Assembly: GCF_021168555.1 (NCBI RefSeq)
Contig: NZ_JAJOZS010000002.1
Span: 396,301-460,300 of the forward strand
DNA length: 64,000 bases
Direction of reading: 5' to 3'
DNA from: Stenotrophomonas sp. MMGLT7
Lineage (GTDB): Bacteria > Pseudomonadota > Gammaproteobacteria > Xanthomonadales > Xanthomonadaceae
In this document: piece by piece, positions 18,532 to 26,682 of the stretch
How positions within the stretch are numbered: position 1 is the stretch's first letter
Layout: each line of letters opens with the position of its first letter
Notes under the pieces: generated by a model
Database searches by the model: none
Seen by the model: the letters and a program-made list of their open reading frames with translations, nothing else
Told to the model about the DNA's origin: nothing
Position numbers and translations under genes: made by a program

Positions 18532-19948
18532 GTAACTGCCTCACATCGACGAAATGCCCGCTCACCGCGGCGGCGGCGGCCATCGCCGGGCTGACCAGGT
18601 GGGTGCGGCCGCCGGCGCCCTGGCGGCCCTCGAAGTTGCGGTTGGAGGTGGAGGCGCAGTGCTCGCCGCTGCCCAGCTTGTCCGGGTTCATCGCCAGGCA
18701 CATCGAGCAGCCCGGCTCGCGCCACTCGAAGCCGGCCTCGATGAACACCTTGTCCAGGCCCTCGGCCTCGGCCTGCGCCTTGACCAGGCCCGAGCCCGGC
18801 ACCACCAGCGCCTGCTTGACGCTGGCGGCGACCTTGCGCCCGCGCGCGACGGCGGCGGCCGCGCGCAGGTCCTCGATGCGCGAATTGGTGCACGAGCCGA
18901 TGAACACGCGGTCCAGGCGGATGTCGGTGATCGGCTGGTTGGCGGCCAGGCCCATGTACTTGAGCGCGCGGCTGATCGAGTCCTTCTTCACCGGATCGGT
19001 CTCCCGCTCCGGGTCCGGCACGTTCTGGTCCACCGCCAGCACCATCTCCGGCGAGGTGCCCCAGCTGACCTGCGGCCTGATCTGCGCCGCATCCAGCTCC
19101 ACCACGGTGTCGAAGTGCGCATCCGCATCGGACACCAGGTCCTTCCACACTGCCACCGCGGCGTCCCAGTCGGCACCCTTCGGCGCGAACGGGCGATCGC
19201 GCACGTACTCGATGGTCTTCTCGTCCACCGCCACCATGCCCACGCGCGCGCCAGCCTCGATGGCCATGTTGCAGATGGTCATGCGGCCTTCCACCGACAG
19301 CGCGCGGATCGCGCTGCCGGCGAACTCCAGCGCGTGGCCGTTGCCGCCGGCGGTGCCGATGCGGCCGATCACCGCCAGCACGATGTCCTTGGCGGTGACG
19401 CCGAACGGCAGCTCGCCCTCCACCCGCACCTGCATGTTCTTCATCTTCTTGGCGACCAGGCACTGGGTGGCCAGCACGTGCTCGACCTCGGAGGTGCCGA
19501 TGCCGTGCGCCAGCGCACCGAACGCGCCATGCGTGGAGGTGTGCGAGTCGCCGCAGACCACGGTCATGCCCGGCAGCGTGGCGCCCTGCTCGGGGCCGAC
19601 CACGTGCACGATGCCCTGGCGCGCATCGTTCATCTTGAACTCGAGGATGCCGAAGTCCTCGCAGTTCTCGTCCAGCGTCTGCACCTGCAGCCGCGAGACC
19701 GGGTCGGCGATCGCGACCAGCCCGCCGAGCCGCTCGGTGCGCGTGGTCGGCACGTTGTGGTCGGGCGTGGCGATGTTGGCGTCGATGCGCCAGGGCTTGC
19801 GCCCGGCCAGCCGCAGGCCTTCGAACGCCTGCGGCGAGGTCACCTCGTGGAGGATGTGGCGGTCGATGTAGATCAGCGAGGAGCCGTCGTCGCGGCGCTT
19901 GACCTCGTGCATCTCCCACAGTTTGTCGTACAGGGTCTTGCCGGCCAT
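18500..19948 (-). CDS. leuC: 3-isopropylmalate dehydratase large subunit
   Basis: Aconitase-family [4Fe-4S] subunit of isopropylmalate isomerase, 482 residues. Visible motifs are [40 protein letters not shown], the cluster cysteine in FIGSCTNSR, and the pair in [13 protein letters not shown]. The start ATG 19948 follows a predicted promoter at 20021-20049. The natural C-terminus is HFVDVRQL; the final residues [10 protein letters not shown] are encoded by the inverted GGGATT-type repeat at 18505-18531 and look like a recent extension. Confidence 0.97.
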   Translation of the reverse strand: MAGKTLYDKLWEMHEVKRRDDGSSLIYIDRHILHEVTSPQAFEGLRLAGRKPWRIDANIATPDHNVPTTRTERLGGLVAIADPVSRLQVQTLDENCEDFGILEFKMNDARQGIVHVVGPEQGATLPGMTVVCGDSHTSTHGAFGALAHGIGTSEVEHVLATQCLVAKKMKNMQVRVEGELPFGVTAKDIVLAVIGRIGTAGGNGHALEFAGSAIRALSVEGRMTICNMAIEAGARVGMVAVDEKTIEYVRDRPFAPKGADWDAAVAVWKDLVSDADAHFDTVVELDAAQIRPQVSWGTSPEMVLAVDQNVPDPERETDPVKKDSISRALKYMGLAANQPITDIRLDRVFIGSCTNSRIEDLRAAAAVARGRKVAASVKQALVVPGSGLVKAQAEAEGLDKVFIEAGFEWREPGCSMCLAMNPDKLGSGEHCASTSNRNFEGRQGAGGRTHLVSPAMAAAAAVSGHFVDVRQLRDSGSGIGDS

Positions 19949-20020
19949 GGATGCGTGTTCCCGAATCGGTCTGGCGATCGGCGGGAGGCGATATCCAGGC
20001 CCGCCGGAGCTGGAGCGGCC

Positions 20021-20049
20021 ATGCTATGGGCTTGCCATCGATAAAACAA
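20021..20049 (-). promoter_or_regulatory. candidate leuC promoter
   Basis: On the minus strand TTGTTT (20049-20044) and TAGCAT (20026-20021) are separated by 17 bases. The start of transcription would be near 20014, about 65 bases before the leuC ATG. The palindrome at 20058-20078 is centred about 54 bases upstream of that start, a usual activator position for LysR proteins. Confidence 0.45.
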
Positions 20050-20057
20050 ATTCATAT

Positions 20058-20078
20058 TTTTCATCCATTGGATGAAAA
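20058..20078. promoter_or_regulatory. palindromic operator candidate for the LysR regulator
   Basis: TTTTCATCC and its exact reverse complement GGATGAAAA are separated by ATT. The sequence lies between divergent leuC and the LysR gene, ends 12 bases before the LysR start codon, and is strikingly AT-rich for this genome. Confidence 0.65.
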
Positions 20079-20090
20079 TCAGGAATTGAA

Positions 20091-20969
20091 TTGGACCTCG
20101 CCAACCTTGCCGCCTTCGTCGCCATCGCCGAGAACGGCAGCTTCTCCGCCGCGGCCGGGCACCTGCACCTGACCCAGCCGGCGGTGAGCAAGCGCATCGC
20201 CCTGCTCGAGGCGCAACTGCAGGCACGGCTGTTCGACCGCCTGGGCCGGCAGGTCGTGCTGACCGAGGCCGGGCACGCGCTGCTGCCGCGCGCGCGGCGC
20301 ATCCTCGGCGAACTGGAGGACACCCGGCGGGTGCTGGAGAACCTGGGCAGCGGGATCGGCGGGCGCCTGAGCCTGGCCACCAGCCACCACGTCGGCCTGC
20401 ACCGCCTGCCGGCACTGCTGCGCCGCTTCATCGCGCTGCACCCGCAGGCCGCCCTGGACATCCAGTTCCTGGACTCGGAGCTGGCCTACGCCACGGTGCT
20501 GCAGGGCCAGGTCGAACTGGCGGTGACCACGCTGGGGCCGGACACCCGGCCGCCGCTGCGCGCCGCCCCGGTCTGGCGCGACCGCCTGCAGTTCGTGGTC
20601 GCCCCCGACCACCCGCTGGCGCAGCAACCGCGGGTGACGCTGGAGGACATCGCCGCGCACCCGGCGGTGCTGCCCGAGCCGGACACCTTCACCTACGGCA
20701 TCGTCGCCGCGCTGTTCGCCGAACGCGGGCTGGCGCCGGGCCTGCGCATGACCACCAACTACCTGGAGACCATCAAGATGCTGGTCTCGGTGGGCCTGGC
20801 CTGGAGCGTGCTGCCGCAGAGCATGCTCGATGCGCAGGTGATCGCGCTGCCGCTACCCGGGGTCGCGCTGGAGCGCCAGCTCGGCTACGTGACCCATGGC
20901 GGCCGCACCCTGTCGCGCGCCGCCCAGGCCTTCATCGCCCTGCTGCAGCAGGACCACGAACCCGTGTAG
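20091..20969 (+). CDS. LysR-family regulator divergent from leuC
   Basis: A 292-residue LysR-type transcription factor. The N-terminal HTH reads FVAIAENGSFSAAAGHLHLTQPAVSKRIALLE. The effector domain follows from about residue 90, with typical VVAPDHPLAQQ and a C-terminal SMLDAQVIALPLPG stretch. The only workable start is TTG at 20091, because the frame is closed immediately upstream and the HTH begins at once; AGGA at 20081-20084 fits as ribosome binding site. The stop codon (20967-20969) falls inside the REP element beginning at 20966. Its position opposite leuC suggests control of the leu genes, probably sensing a pathway intermediate; this is inference. Confidence 0.9.
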   Translation: MDLANLAAFVAIAENGSFSAAAGHLHLTQPAVSKRIALLEAQLQARLFDRLGRQVVLTEAGHALLPRARRILGELEDTRRVLENLGSGIGGRLSLATSHHVGLHRLPALLRRFIALHPQAALDIQFLDSELAYATVLQGQVELAVTTLGPDTRPPLRAAPVWRDRLQFVVAPDHPLAQQPRVTLEDIAAHPAVLPEPDTFTYGIVAALFAERGLAPGLRMTTNYLETIKMLVSVGLAWSVLPQSMLDAQVIALPLPGVALERQLGYVTHGGRTLSRAAQAFIALLQQDHEPV

Positions 20970-21033
20970 GAGCGGCTTCGGCCGCGATGGGGCCTTCCCG
21001 GTAGAGCCCCATCGCGGCTGAAGCCGCTCCTAC
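20966..21033. repeat. REP-type palindrome
   Basis: A 68-base palindrome starting GTAGGAGCGGCTTCGGCCGC and ending GCGGCTGAAGCCGCTCCTAC, with the GATGGGG and CCCCATC core arms. It overlaps the last codon of the LysR gene, supplying its stop codon. Confidence 0.9.
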
Positions 21034-21080
21034 GGAAAGGCCAGGCGGAGGGGCGGCCGCGCCAGGGCTTGCTATAAATA

Positions 21081-21097
21081 TAGAACCCAATGGTCTA
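21081..21097. promoter_or_regulatory. candidate TetR operator
   Basis: TAGAACC-CAAT-GGTCTA is an inverted repeat of TAGACC/GGTCTA halves with one extra A. It lies just downstream of a TATAAA (21073-21078) and 11 bases before the TetR-family start codon, a usual autorepression position. Confidence 0.45.
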
Positions 21098-21108
21098 GTA
21101 TTGATCGC

Positions 21109-21768
21109 ATGTCCGCCCCGATCCCATCCCCAGCCAAAGGCGCCGCGAGGAGCAGCGGCCCCGGCCGTCCCAAGGATCTGGGCAAGCGCGCGGCGATCCT
21201 CAGCGCCGCCAAGTCGCTGTTCATGGAGCAGGGCTACGCCGGCGCGAGCATGGATGGCATCGCGGCGATGGCCGGCGTTTCCAAGCTCACCGTATACAGC
21301 CACTTCGGCGACAAGGAGACGCTGTTTTCCGAGGCGATCCGCGCCCAGTGCCAGGAGATGATGCCCGACGACCTGTTCGAGCACGAGTTCGAGGGACCGC
21401 TGCGCGACCAGTTGGTCGGCATCGGCCAGGCGTTCTTCGCCATGATCAGCAGCGAGGCGGCGATCGCCACCCATCGCATGATGCTGGCGCCGGACATCGG
21501 CGACAGCTTCGTGCGCCAGATGTTCTGGGAGGCCGGCCCGCAGCGCATCCAGCAGGCGCTGGCCGACTTTCTGGCCGGGCGCGTGGCGCTGGGCGAACTG
21601 CAGATCGACGACCTGCCGCTGGCGGCATCGCAGTTCTTCTGCCTGCTCAAGGGCGAACTGCACCCGATGATGATGTGCGGGCTGCGCTGCTGCCCCAGCC
21701 AGGCCGACGTCGCTGCCCACATCCACGCCAGCGTGGACCTGTTCCTGCGCGCCTATGCGCCGCGCTGA
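21109..21768 (+). CDS. TetR/AcrR-family regulator
   Basis: A 219-residue repressor-type regulator. After a Pro/Ala-rich N-terminus comes the TetR HTH: RAAILSAAKSLFMEQGYAGASMDGIAAMAGVSKLTVYSHFGDKETLFSEAI. The ligand domain has an AefR-like C-terminus rich in Met and Cys (HPMMMCGLRCC). It precedes pcm-tolC by 138 bases on the same strand and may influence tolC as an efflux component; that is inference from position. The start ATG 21109 follows a TATAAA box and a candidate operator. Confidence 0.92.
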   Translation: MSAPIPSPAKGAARSSGPGRPKDLGKRAAILSAAKSLFMEQGYAGASMDGIAAMAGVSKLTVYSHFGDKETLFSEAIRAQCQEMMPDDLFEHEFEGPLRDQLVGIGQAFFAMISSEAAIATHRMMLAPDIGDSFVRQMFWEAGPQRIQQALADFLAGRVALGELQIDDLPLAASQFFCLLKGELHPMMMCGLRCCPSQADVAAHIHASVDLFLRAYAPR

Positions 21769-21906
21769 GCCGGCCACGGCCGCCGCGGTGGTCGCGATGA
21801 CTTCCGGCACTGCGCCGCCGCCGCCGCGGCGGCGATGCTTGACCGCACGCCAATGGCCCCTGCCCCGGCTAAAATGCCTGCCCCACCGCGTTGGACCTCC
21901 ACTGCC

Positions 21907-22563
21907 ATGACGATCGACTACTCCCAGGCCCGCGAAAAGATGGTTGAACAGCAGGTACGTCCCTGGGACGTGCTCGACATCCGCGTGCTCGACGTGCTGG
22001 CGCGGCTGCCGCGCGAGGCCTTCGTGCCGGAGGCCTACAAGGCCCTGGCCTACGCCGACCTGGAGATCCCGCTCGGCCATGGCCAGAAGATGATGAAGCC
22101 GGTGGTCGAAGGCCGCATGCTGCAGGCGCTGGAACTGCAGCCGGGCGACGACGTGCTGGAGATCGGCACCGGCAGCGGCTTCGCCACCGCCTGCCTGGCG
22201 ACGCTGGCGCGCGAGGTGGTGAGCCTGGAGATCGAGCCTGAACTGGCCGCCTCGGCACGCACCCACCTGGACGCGGCGCGCATCGGCAGCAACGTGCGCA
22301 TCGAGACCACCGACGCGCTGGCCTGGCAGAGCGAGCGCCGCTTCGACGCGGTATGCGTCACCGCGGCGGTCGACACCATCCCCGAGCGCTTCCTGTCCTG
22401 GCTGCGCCCGGGCGGCCGCCTGTTCGTCGTGCAGGGCCGCGAGCCGGCGATGGAAGCACTGCTGGTGAGGAACGATGTCAACGGCGCGCTCACCGAATCG
22501 TTGTTCGAAACCGATCTCGCCTATCTGCGGGGCGCCGCCCCCACCCCACAGTTCCACTTCTGA
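21907..22563 (+). CDS. protein-L-isoaspartate O-methyltransferase family protein
   Basis: SAM-dependent methyltransferase related to Pcm, which repairs isoaspartyl residues in damaged proteins. The 218 residues show VEQQVRPWDVLD at the N-terminus, PREAFVPEAYKALAYAD, the SAM motif DDVLEIGTGSGFATACLA, and a C-terminal WLRPGGRLFVV. The start ATG 21907 matches the usual MTIDYSQAREKMVEQQVRPW beginning of this proteobacterial subfamily, which carries changes from classical Pcm in the active-site loop (no clear QTIS motif; GHGQKMMKPVV instead). It lies 17 bases ahead of tolC. Confidence 0.88.
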   Translation: MTIDYSQAREKMVEQQVRPWDVLDIRVLDVLARLPREAFVPEAYKALAYADLEIPLGHGQKMMKPVVEGRMLQALELQPGDDVLEIGTGSGFATACLATLAREVVSLEIEPELAASARTHLDAARIGSNVRIETTDALAWQSERRFDAVCVTAAVDTIPERFLSWLRPGGRLFVVQGREPAMEALLVRNDVNGALTESLFETDLAYLRGAAPTPQFHF

Positions 22564-22580
22564 TTGCCCAAGGAAGCCCC

Positions 22581-23960
22581 ATGATCCGCCGATCCCTCGT
22601 CCTCGCGCTGGCTGCCGCGCTTTCCCCGATGGCCGCAAACGCCGCCGATCTGCTGCAGGTCTACGAAATGGCCCGCAACGGCGATCCGCAGCTGGCCTCG
22701 GCCGAATCGACCCGGCTGTACAACAAGGAGGGCGAGGTCCAGGCCCGCGCCGCGCTGCTGCCGCAGCTGGACGGCAGCGCCTCGATCAGCCGCTCGCGCA
22801 CCGAGTACGAGGGGATCGCCGGCACCCGCACCTCCAAGAGCCGCAGCTACAGCATCAACGGCAGCCAGACGATCTTCAACTGGAGCCAGTTCGCCCGCGT
22901 GCGTGCGCAGCGCGACATCAGCAAGGCCGCCGACTTCAGCCTGGATTCGGCCAACAACGACCTGATCGTGCGCACCTCCGCGGCCTACTTCAACGTGCTG
23001 GTCGCGATCGAGTCGCTGGTGGCGGCGCAGACCAACGAGGCGGCGGCCAGGAAGCAGTTCGACTACGCCGACAAGCGCCTGGAGGTCGGCCTGGCGCCGA
23101 TCACCGACGTGCACGAGGCCCGCGCCCAGTACGACCAGGCGCGTGCGGACACGATCACCGCCCGCAACACCCTCGCCGACACCTACCAGGCGCTGGCCGA
23201 GATCACCGGCCAGCCGGTGCGCAACCTGAAGGCGCTGCCGGACGACTTCCGGCCGGAACTGCCGCCGGACTACAGCAACGTCGACCAGCTGGTCGCCAAT
23301 GCCGTCGCCCAGAACCCCGAGCTCAAGGCGCAGGAGCTGCAGGTCCAGGCTGCCGAATCCAGCGTCTCGGCCGCGCGCGCCGGGCACTACCCGACCCTCA
23401 ACCTCAGCGGCAGCGTGGGCCGCAGCAACAGCTGGGGCGATGCCAGCGGCAACGGCACCGGTACCGGTGTCAGCACCAGCGGGCTGGACATCGACAGCAA
23501 CCAGATCGGCCTGACCCTGAGCGTGCCGATCTTCGCCGGCGGCGCCACCCAGTCGGCGGTGCGGCAGGCGCTGGCGCAGCGCGACATCCAGCAGGACACC
23601 TACGAGCAGCAGAAGCGTGCGCTCGACCGCAACACCCGCAACTACTACCAGACCGTGGTGCAGGGGATCAGCGAGGTCGAGGCGCGGCGGCTGGCGGTGG
23701 TGTCGGCGCAGGCGGCGTACGACGCCTCGGAGGTCGGCCTGGAGGTCGGCACCCGCACCGTGCTGGACGTGGTTCAGAACCAGCAGACGCTGTTCTCGGC
23801 GCAGTTGAACTACGCCCAGGCCAAGTACACCTTCCTGCAGAACCGCCTGCTGCTGGCGCAGGCCACCGGCACGCTGGACATCGCCCAGGTGCAGGACGTG
23901 AACCGGCTGCTGACCGATGAAGCCGAGGCCAAGCTGCCCGATCCGAGTTCGCTGCAGTAG
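22581..23960 (+). CDS. tolC: TolC-family outer-membrane efflux channel
   Basis: Outer-membrane/periplasmic tunnel protein for type I secretion and RND efflux, 459 residues. A signal peptide (MIRRSLVLALAAALSPMAANA) is followed by two repeated OEP domains with long coiled-coil stretches: LLQVYEMARNGDPQLASAES, and in the second half NPELKAQELQVQAAESSVSAARAGHYPTLNLSG. The C-terminus LEVGTRTVLDVVQNQQTLFSAQLNYAQAKYTFLQNRLLL is typical. It is probably co-transcribed with the pcm-like gene (17-base gap). A strong terminator follows. Confidence 0.95.
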   Translation: MIRRSLVLALAAALSPMAANAADLLQVYEMARNGDPQLASAESTRLYNKEGEVQARAALLPQLDGSASISRSRTEYEGIAGTRTSKSRSYSINGSQTIFNWSQFARVRAQRDISKAADFSLDSANNDLIVRTSAAYFNVLVAIESLVAAQTNEAAARKQFDYADKRLEVGLAPITDVHEARAQYDQARADTITARNTLADTYQALAEITGQPVRNLKALPDDFRPELPPDYSNVDQLVANAVAQNPELKAQELQVQAAESSVSAARAGHYPTLNLSGSVGRSNSWGDASGNGTGTGVSTSGLDIDSNQIGLTLSVPIFAGGATQSAVRQALAQRDIQQDTYEQQKRALDRNTRNYYQTVVQGISEVEARRLAVVSAQAAYDASEVGLEVGTRTVLDVVQNQQTLFSAQLNYAQAKYTFLQNRLLLAQATGTLDIAQVQDVNRLLTDEAEAKLPDPSSLQ

Positions 23961-24005
23961 CACCGGCCGGACCGGGCCGTGCCTGTCGGCACGGTATCCA
24001 TTCGA

Positions 24006-24036
24006 GGAGCGGGCCTTTGGTCCGCTCCTTTTTCTT
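24006..24036 (+). terminator. intrinsic terminator after tolC
   Basis: GGAGCGG (24006-24012) pairs with CCGCTCC (24022-24028), followed by TTTTTCTTTT, 45 bases after the tolC stop codon. Confidence 0.88.
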
Positions 24037-24273
24037 TTGCCGATGCCCCCAGATCGTGGGCGGATGGGCCGCCACGGGAATGGCCCCGGGTCCTGGGCGA
24101 CCGGGGCGCCGATGCCAAGCGATTCGGAAGCGCGTGCCCGGGCAAGGCCGAGGACCGCACCCGGGCCAGGAAGGTGAAGCCGATCCATGTTCGGCCGCGG
24201 GTGTGCCGCATTCACCCGGGTCACGTGCTGCACGGAATCGGCCCGCGCAGGCGGCCTTGCCGCCCAACGGCTC

Positions 24274-25590
24274 CTACCGCACCGGCTCCGGTGAATGCGG
24301 CTGCGGCAGATCGGCCGCGATGAGTTCCAAGGTCCGCGCCAGCGCACCGCGGCCGTTCTCCACCAGCGCGCAGCCGGCGGCGGCCATGCGCCCGCGCAGC
24401 TCCGGCTGCGCGAGCAGGCGGTCCAGCGCGGCGACCACCTCGGCCACGTCGGCGCACAGGGTGATGGCGCCGGCCTGGGACAGGCGCCGCGAGATCTCGG
24501 CGAAGTTGTGCAGGTGCGGCCCGGTCACCGCCGGCACCCCGACCGCCGCCGGCTCCAGCAGGTTGTGGCCGCCGATCGGCTGCAGGCTGCCGCCGACGAA
24601 GGCCACCTGCGCGCAGGCGTAGAACGACATCAGCTCGCCCAGCGTGTCGACCACGAACACCTCGGTCTGCGGCTGCGGCCACTGCTGCGCGGTGCGCGTG
24701 GCCACGCTCCAGCCCTGGTCGCGTGCCAGCCCCTCCACCCGCGCGAAGCGCTCGGGGTGGCGCGGCGCCCACAGCAGCAGCAGTTGCGGCCAGCGCTGCA
24801 GCAGCTGACGCTGGATCTGCATCACCGCCTCCTCCTCGCCCTCGTGGGTGCTGGCGGCGATCCATACCGGCCGCGACGGCGGCACATGCAGGTGGAACTG
24901 CTCGACGAACGCCTGCAAGTGTTCTGGCACGGCGATGTCGAACTTGAGGTTGCCCAGGGCCACCACCTGCGCCGGCCGCGCGCCCAGCGAGACGAACCGC
25001 GCCGCGTCCTCGCGCGATTGCGCCGCCACGCACTTGACCGTGCGCAGCGCGCGCCCGATCAGCGGGCGCAGGATGCGGTAGCCGCGCAGCGAGCGCGCCG
25101 ACAGCCGCGCATTGAGCACGTACACCGGGATGCCGCGGTCGCGGCAGCCGAACAGCATGTTGGGCCACAGCTCGGTTTCCAGGATCAGCCCCAGTCGCGG
25201 GCGGAAGTGCTCCAGGAAGCGGCGCACGCCGCCGGGCACGTCGTACGGCAGGTAGACGTGGTCCACCTGCTCGCCCCACAGCGCCCGCACCCGCTCCGAG
25301 CCGGTCGGGGTGATCGTGGTGATCACCCAGCGGATGTCCGGGCGGCTGGCGCGCAGCGCGTTGACCAGCGGCGCGGCGGCGTTGACCTCGCCCACCGACA
25401 CCGCGTGCAGCCACACCCGCGGCTGCCCGCGCGCCTGCTGGTAGGCGGCATAGCGCTCGTCCCAGCGCTGGAAGTACTGGCGGACGCGGAAGCCGCGCCA
25501 AACCAGGTGGTAGATGGTGATCGGCAGCAGCAGATAGAGCACGGCCGAATACAGGCCGCGCAGCATCCATTCGACGGGGTCCTTGCGCAT
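24274..25590 (-). CDS. waaA: 3-deoxy-D-manno-octulosonic acid (Kdo) transferase
   Basis: Inner-membrane glycosyltransferase adding Kdo to lipid IVA. The 438 residues start at ATG 25590 (MRKDPVEWMLRGLYSAVLYLL, the N-terminal anchor). The family signatures are WLHAVSVGEVNAAAPLV, LILETELWPNML, AASTHEGEEE and, near the C-terminus, FVGGSLQPIGGHNLLEPAAVGVPAVTGPHLHNF. It is divergent from the acyltransferase gene with only 66 bases between the start codons, so both lipid A-core genes may share a control region. It is convergent with tolC. Confidence 0.96.
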   Translation of the reverse strand: MRKDPVEWMLRGLYSAVLYLLLPITIYHLVWRGFRVRQYFQRWDERYAAYQQARGQPRVWLHAVSVGEVNAAAPLVNALRASRPDIRWVITTITPTGSERVRALWGEQVDHVYLPYDVPGGVRRFLEHFRPRLGLILETELWPNMLFGCRDRGIPVYVLNARLSARSLRGYRILRPLIGRALRTVKCVAAQSREDAARFVSLGARPAQVVALGNLKFDIAVPEHLQAFVEQFHLHVPPSRPVWIAASTHEGEEEAVMQIQRQLLQRWPQLLLLWAPRHPERFARVEGLARDQGWSVATRTAQQWPQPQTEVFVVDTLGELMSFYACAQVAFVGGSLQPIGGHNLLEPAAVGVPAVTGPHLHNFAEISRRLSQAGAITLCADVAEVVAALDRLLAQPELRGRMAAAGCALVENGRGALARTLELIAADLPQPHSPEPVR

Positions 25591-25656
25591 CGGTGAAGGA
25601 TAGCGGATGCGGCGGCGCCGGCATCGGTGCGCGCGGGCTTCCCTTAGAATCGGCAC

Positions 25657-26577
25657 ATGTCCGAATCCGCCTCCACCGCACACCGCCCATCCTTGCTGCA
25701 GCCGCGCCATTGGCCCATGTTCCTGGCCTTGCTGCCGGCGGTGGTCGCCGCGCGCCTGCCGTGGCTGCTGCAGCGCGCGCTCGGCCGCGGCGTCGGCTGG
25801 ATCGCCCTGCGCCTGGCGCGCACGCGCCGCCGCGCCGCCGAGGCCAACCTGAAGCTGTGCTTCCCGGAGCAGGACGATGCCTGGCGCGCGCGGCTGTTGC
25901 GCGACAGCTTCGATGCGCTGGGCATCGGCGTGTTCGAGTTCGCGCGCGCCTGGTGGGGCAGCCTGGCGCCGATCCGCCCGCGCGTGCAGGTCGAGGGCCT
26001 GGAACACCTGCATGCCCTGCAGCAGCAGGGCCGCGGCGCGCTGCTGGTGTCCGGCCACTTCATGACCCTGGAGATGTGCGGGCGGCTGATGTGCCAGTAC
26101 GTGCCGCTGGCCGGCATGTACCGGCGCTACCGCAACCCGGTGATGGAATGGGCGGTCAAGGCCGGCCGGCTTCGCTACGCCAAGGCGATGTTCGCCAACG
26201 AGGACGTGCGCGGCGCGCTGCGCCACCTCAAGCGCGGCGGATTCCTGTGGTATGCGCCGGACCAGGACATGCGCGGCAAGGACACGGTGTTCGTGCCGTT
26301 CTTCGGCATGCCGGCAGCCACCATCACCGCCACCCACGAGTTCGCCCGCATCACCGGCTGCGCGGTGGTGCCGTACTTCCACCGCCGCGAGGGCGGGCGC
26401 TACATCCTGCGCATCGCGCCGCCGCTGCAGGACTTCCCGTCGGCGGACGTGGCGGCCGACACCGCGCGGGTCAATGCCGCCATCGAGCAGATGGTGCGCG
26501 AGGCGCCGGCGCAGTACCTGTGGATCCACCGCCGCTTCAAGCGCCAGCCCGGCGGCCGCAGCCGGTTCTACGAGTAG
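25657..26577 (+). CDS. lipid A biosynthesis acyltransferase (LpxL/HtrB family)
   Basis: Inner-membrane acyltransferase adding a secondary acyl chain to lipid A. It has 306 residues, with a hydrophobic N-terminal segment (LLPAVVAARLPWLLQRALGRG), the catalytic HX4D/E-type box GHFMTLE near residue 132, YAPDQDMRGKDTVFVPFFGMPAATITATHEFA, and IEQMVREAPAQYLWIHRRFKR. All are diagnostic of LpxL/LpxM proteins. Whether it is the lauroyl or the myristoyl transferase cannot be decided. It is divergent from waaA and convergent with the O-antigen ligase gene. Confidence 0.93.
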   Translation: MSESASTAHRPSLLQPRHWPMFLALLPAVVAARLPWLLQRALGRGVGWIALRLARTRRRAAEANLKLCFPEQDDAWRARLLRDSFDALGIGVFEFARAWWGSLAPIRPRVQVEGLEHLHALQQQGRGALLVSGHFMTLEMCGRLMCQYVPLAGMYRRYRNPVMEWAVKAGRLRYAKAMFANEDVRGALRHLKRGGFLWYAPDQDMRGKDTVFVPFFGMPAATITATHEFARITGCAVVPYFHRREGGRYILRIAPPLQDFPSADVAADTARVNAAIEQMVREAPAQYLWIHRRFKRQPGGRSRFYE

Positions 26578-26587
26578 CGGTGGGGCC

Positions 26588-26682
26588 GGGATTGGGGATT
26601 GGCAAAAGCCGAGCTCCGGCTTTTCACGAATCTCCAATCCCGGCTTTCAACAGCCGAATGGCTGGTCATCCCGAATCCCGGC
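26588..26682. repeat. composite GGGATT-type repeat
   Basis: GGGATT heptamers, a hairpin (CAAAAGCCG with CGGCTTTT) and inverted AATCCC copies. The right part, including CAGCCGAATGGCTGG, recurs at 47332-47346. The right half lies inside the 3' end of the O-antigen ligase gene. Confidence 0.75.
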
